Shown: positions 39,634 through 40,646 of the stretch, piece after piece | How the letters are laid out: every line of letters begins with the position of its first letter | Numbering within the stretch: the first letter of the stretch is position 1 | Assembly: GCF_900143625.1 (NCBI RefSeq) | Contig: NZ_FRFF01000108.1 | Coordinates: 1-40,646, forward strand | Direction of reading: 5' to 3' | From: Nocardiopsis sp. JB363 | Lineage (GTDB): Bacteria > Actinomycetota > Actinomycetes > Streptosporangiales > Streptosporangiaceae | Length of the DNA: 40,646 nucleotides | Program-made: the position numbers and the translations under genes | The notes under the pieces: model-generated | What the model saw: the letters and a program-made list of their open reading frames with translations, nothing else | What the model was told of the DNA's origin: nothing | Database searches by the model: none

Positions 39634-40209
39634 ATGAGAGGTAGGTCTTCCACCACACGTTTGCACGGTGGACACGGAAGTGGCCTACTTCCCCGCGTCC
39701 CGACGGACCCACGGGTGTTCCCCCGCATCCGCCCTCGGCCCGTCCGACAACGAGCCCCCAACTCGTCAGGAACCGTCTTGGACAGCAGACCTTCCCCCAC
39801 GCCCCGCACCTCCCCGACCTCCGATGTCTCCCCCAGCACCGCCGCGCCCTCCGGCGCCCCCGTTTCGCCCGGCTCCCCGAGTGATGCCTCGCCCCTGCCC
39901 AAGCGGGTGGTTCGAGGCCCGAGGCGGAGTCGCTTCACCAACGGAACCTTCGGCCATCCCCTGCGCTCGCTGCGCCCGCTGGGCCCGCTCCACGGCCCCC
40001 GGCCGGACAGCCTGGCCCGGGTGCTTCAACGGGTGGCCCTGCTGGGCATGCTCGCCGTCCGTAACCCCCTGTCGTACGGCGATACGACCCGACATCTCAC
40101 CCCCGGTGAAGTCCGGCCGCACCGACGGGCACTCACCGACTCCCCCGGCCGGCGCACCACCACCCCCGCCGAGGGTGCTCAGATCTCGGGGTCCCCGCTG
40201 AGCGGGTGA
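39634..40209 (+). CDS. Hypothetical protein, Pro/Ser/Arg-rich with C-terminal conserved-looking part
   Basis: 191 aa, not recognised. Residues 1-100 are low-complexity (Pro, Ser, Arg). From ~105 it looks ordered: FTNGTFGHPLRSLRPLGPL, DSLARVLQRVALLGMLAVRNPLSYGDTTRHLTPGEVR in its core LARVLQRVALLGMLAVRNP. The codons there end almost always in G or C, better than in the frames read against it, which is why I choose this frame over a long antisense frame. The start is weak (no good binding site at ATG 39634). No membrane helix or signal. The palindrome upstream hints that it shares control with the pilin genes. Confidence 0.5.
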   Translation: MRGRSSTTRLHGGHGSGLLPRVPTDPRVFPRIRPRPVRQRAPNSSGTVLDSRPSPTPRTSPTSDVSPSTAAPSGAPVSPGSPSDASPLPKRVVRGPRRSRFTNGTFGHPLRSLRPLGPLHGPRPDSLARVLQRVALLGMLAVRNPLSYGDTTRHLTPGEVRPHRRALTDSPGRRTTTPAEGAQISGSPLSG

Positions 40210-40646
40210 CTCCGAACCAGGAGACGGCGCCGGAGTGGGGGGCGGGCCCCACCCGGTAGGTATGGTTCCGCGGCCTGGGGGTTCCCGAGCCCCGGAGGGT
40301 CGTTCGGGAACCATTCCGGTCTCGTACCGGACGAGTCGGAATCTGCCGTGCCGTCTCCACCTCGCTCCCCTGTCCTTCGTCAGCACCCCTTGCAAAGGCA
40401 GGGGAGCGGGTTCCTCAGACCACGGGTATCGCTGCGGGTACCCGTGTGATGTGGGCGGGCGCGCGACCTCGTGTCGTGTCCTCCTTGTCGTGCGTCCGCC
40501 CCTCCTCTTCACCCCGAGCCCAGACCACCGTTTTCACCACTTCGGTTTCCGCTGTCCGGAATCGCCGCAAAACGCCCACAGATGCCGGCAAATCTTCGGA
40601 CAGTAGTGGACAGATTAGAACTTTTCCCCCACCCCTCCTCCTAATC
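40210..40646. other. Right end without recognised gene
   Basis: 437 bases. A hairpin with arms ATGGTTCC (40262-40269) / GGAACCAT (40307-40314) follows the last gene and could end its transcript. Near the edge, CTGTCCG (40552-40558) / CGGACAG (40597-40603) form a second weak inverted repeat. An antisense open frame is not supported by codon use. Confidence 0.4.

Noticed and set aside
39766..40512. 248-aa minus-strand frame at the right end
   Set aside because: Codon bias favours the opposite strand frame at 39634; Gly/Arg-rich shadow.

Overview
The window is very GC-rich, uses many GTG/TTG starts and encodes actinomycete families: PknB-type kinases, a TadZ-A-B-C pilus operon, ESX-type secreted toxins and small GntR regulators. 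It looks like a filamentous actinomycete of the Nocardiopsis/Streptosporangiales kind. That assignment is an inference from gene content; no rRNA or tRNA was seen.

Layout. 0-2.7 kb: 4-hydroxybenzoate 3-monooxygenase (pobA) with a small membrane protein, then a YkvA-type protein. 3-10.8 kb: a compact Tad (type IVc) pilus operon (two unknown leading genes, CpaB, TadZ, two TadE/F pseudopilins, TadA, TadB, TadC) without major pilin or prepilin peptidase. 10.9-13.5 kb: a nitroreductase-hemerythrin fusion and a DUF418 membrane protein. 13.5-18.5 kb: two membrane-anchored Ser/Thr kinases. 18.5-19.9 kb: a long non-coding stretch with repeats and hairpins. 19.9-21.4 kb: a divergent ArsR/luciferase-like pair around a 29-bp perfect palindrome. 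21.5-27.1 kb: an ESX/T7SS-style polymorphic toxin operon (two small leader genes, a 1294-aa nuclease-type toxin, an Imm49 immunity gene). 27.5-29.9 kb: four effector-less GntR regulators, one decayed copy and two small conserved genes. 30-34.5 kb: a second toxin operon. 34.8-39.2 kb: a membrane protein, then the Flp pilin island. 39.6-40.2 kb: an unknown gene.

The most interesting system is the link between the Tad machine and the second toxin. The 682-aa toxin starts with a class III (Flp) prepilin signal and pilin helix, continues through an acidic linker and a self-cleaving Hint domain, and ends in a colicin E9-type HNH DNase. An Im9-type immunity gene follows directly. Nearby, on the other strand, lie a Flp pilin, an OmpA-type peptidoglycan-binding lipoprotein, a secreted protein sharing a domain with that lipoprotein, and a second Flp fusion whose C-terminus is a transglycosylase/APF-like fold that has lost its catalytic glutamate. 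A 16-bp palindrome (TGGCCnnRTnnGGCCA) lies upstream of the pilin-toxin, the Flp pilin and the last gene, with a degenerate copy before the Tad operon. My working model (inference) is a Tad apparatus that carries a nuclease effector as a pilin-like subunit across a monoderm wall, with wall-binding accessory subunits and shared control.
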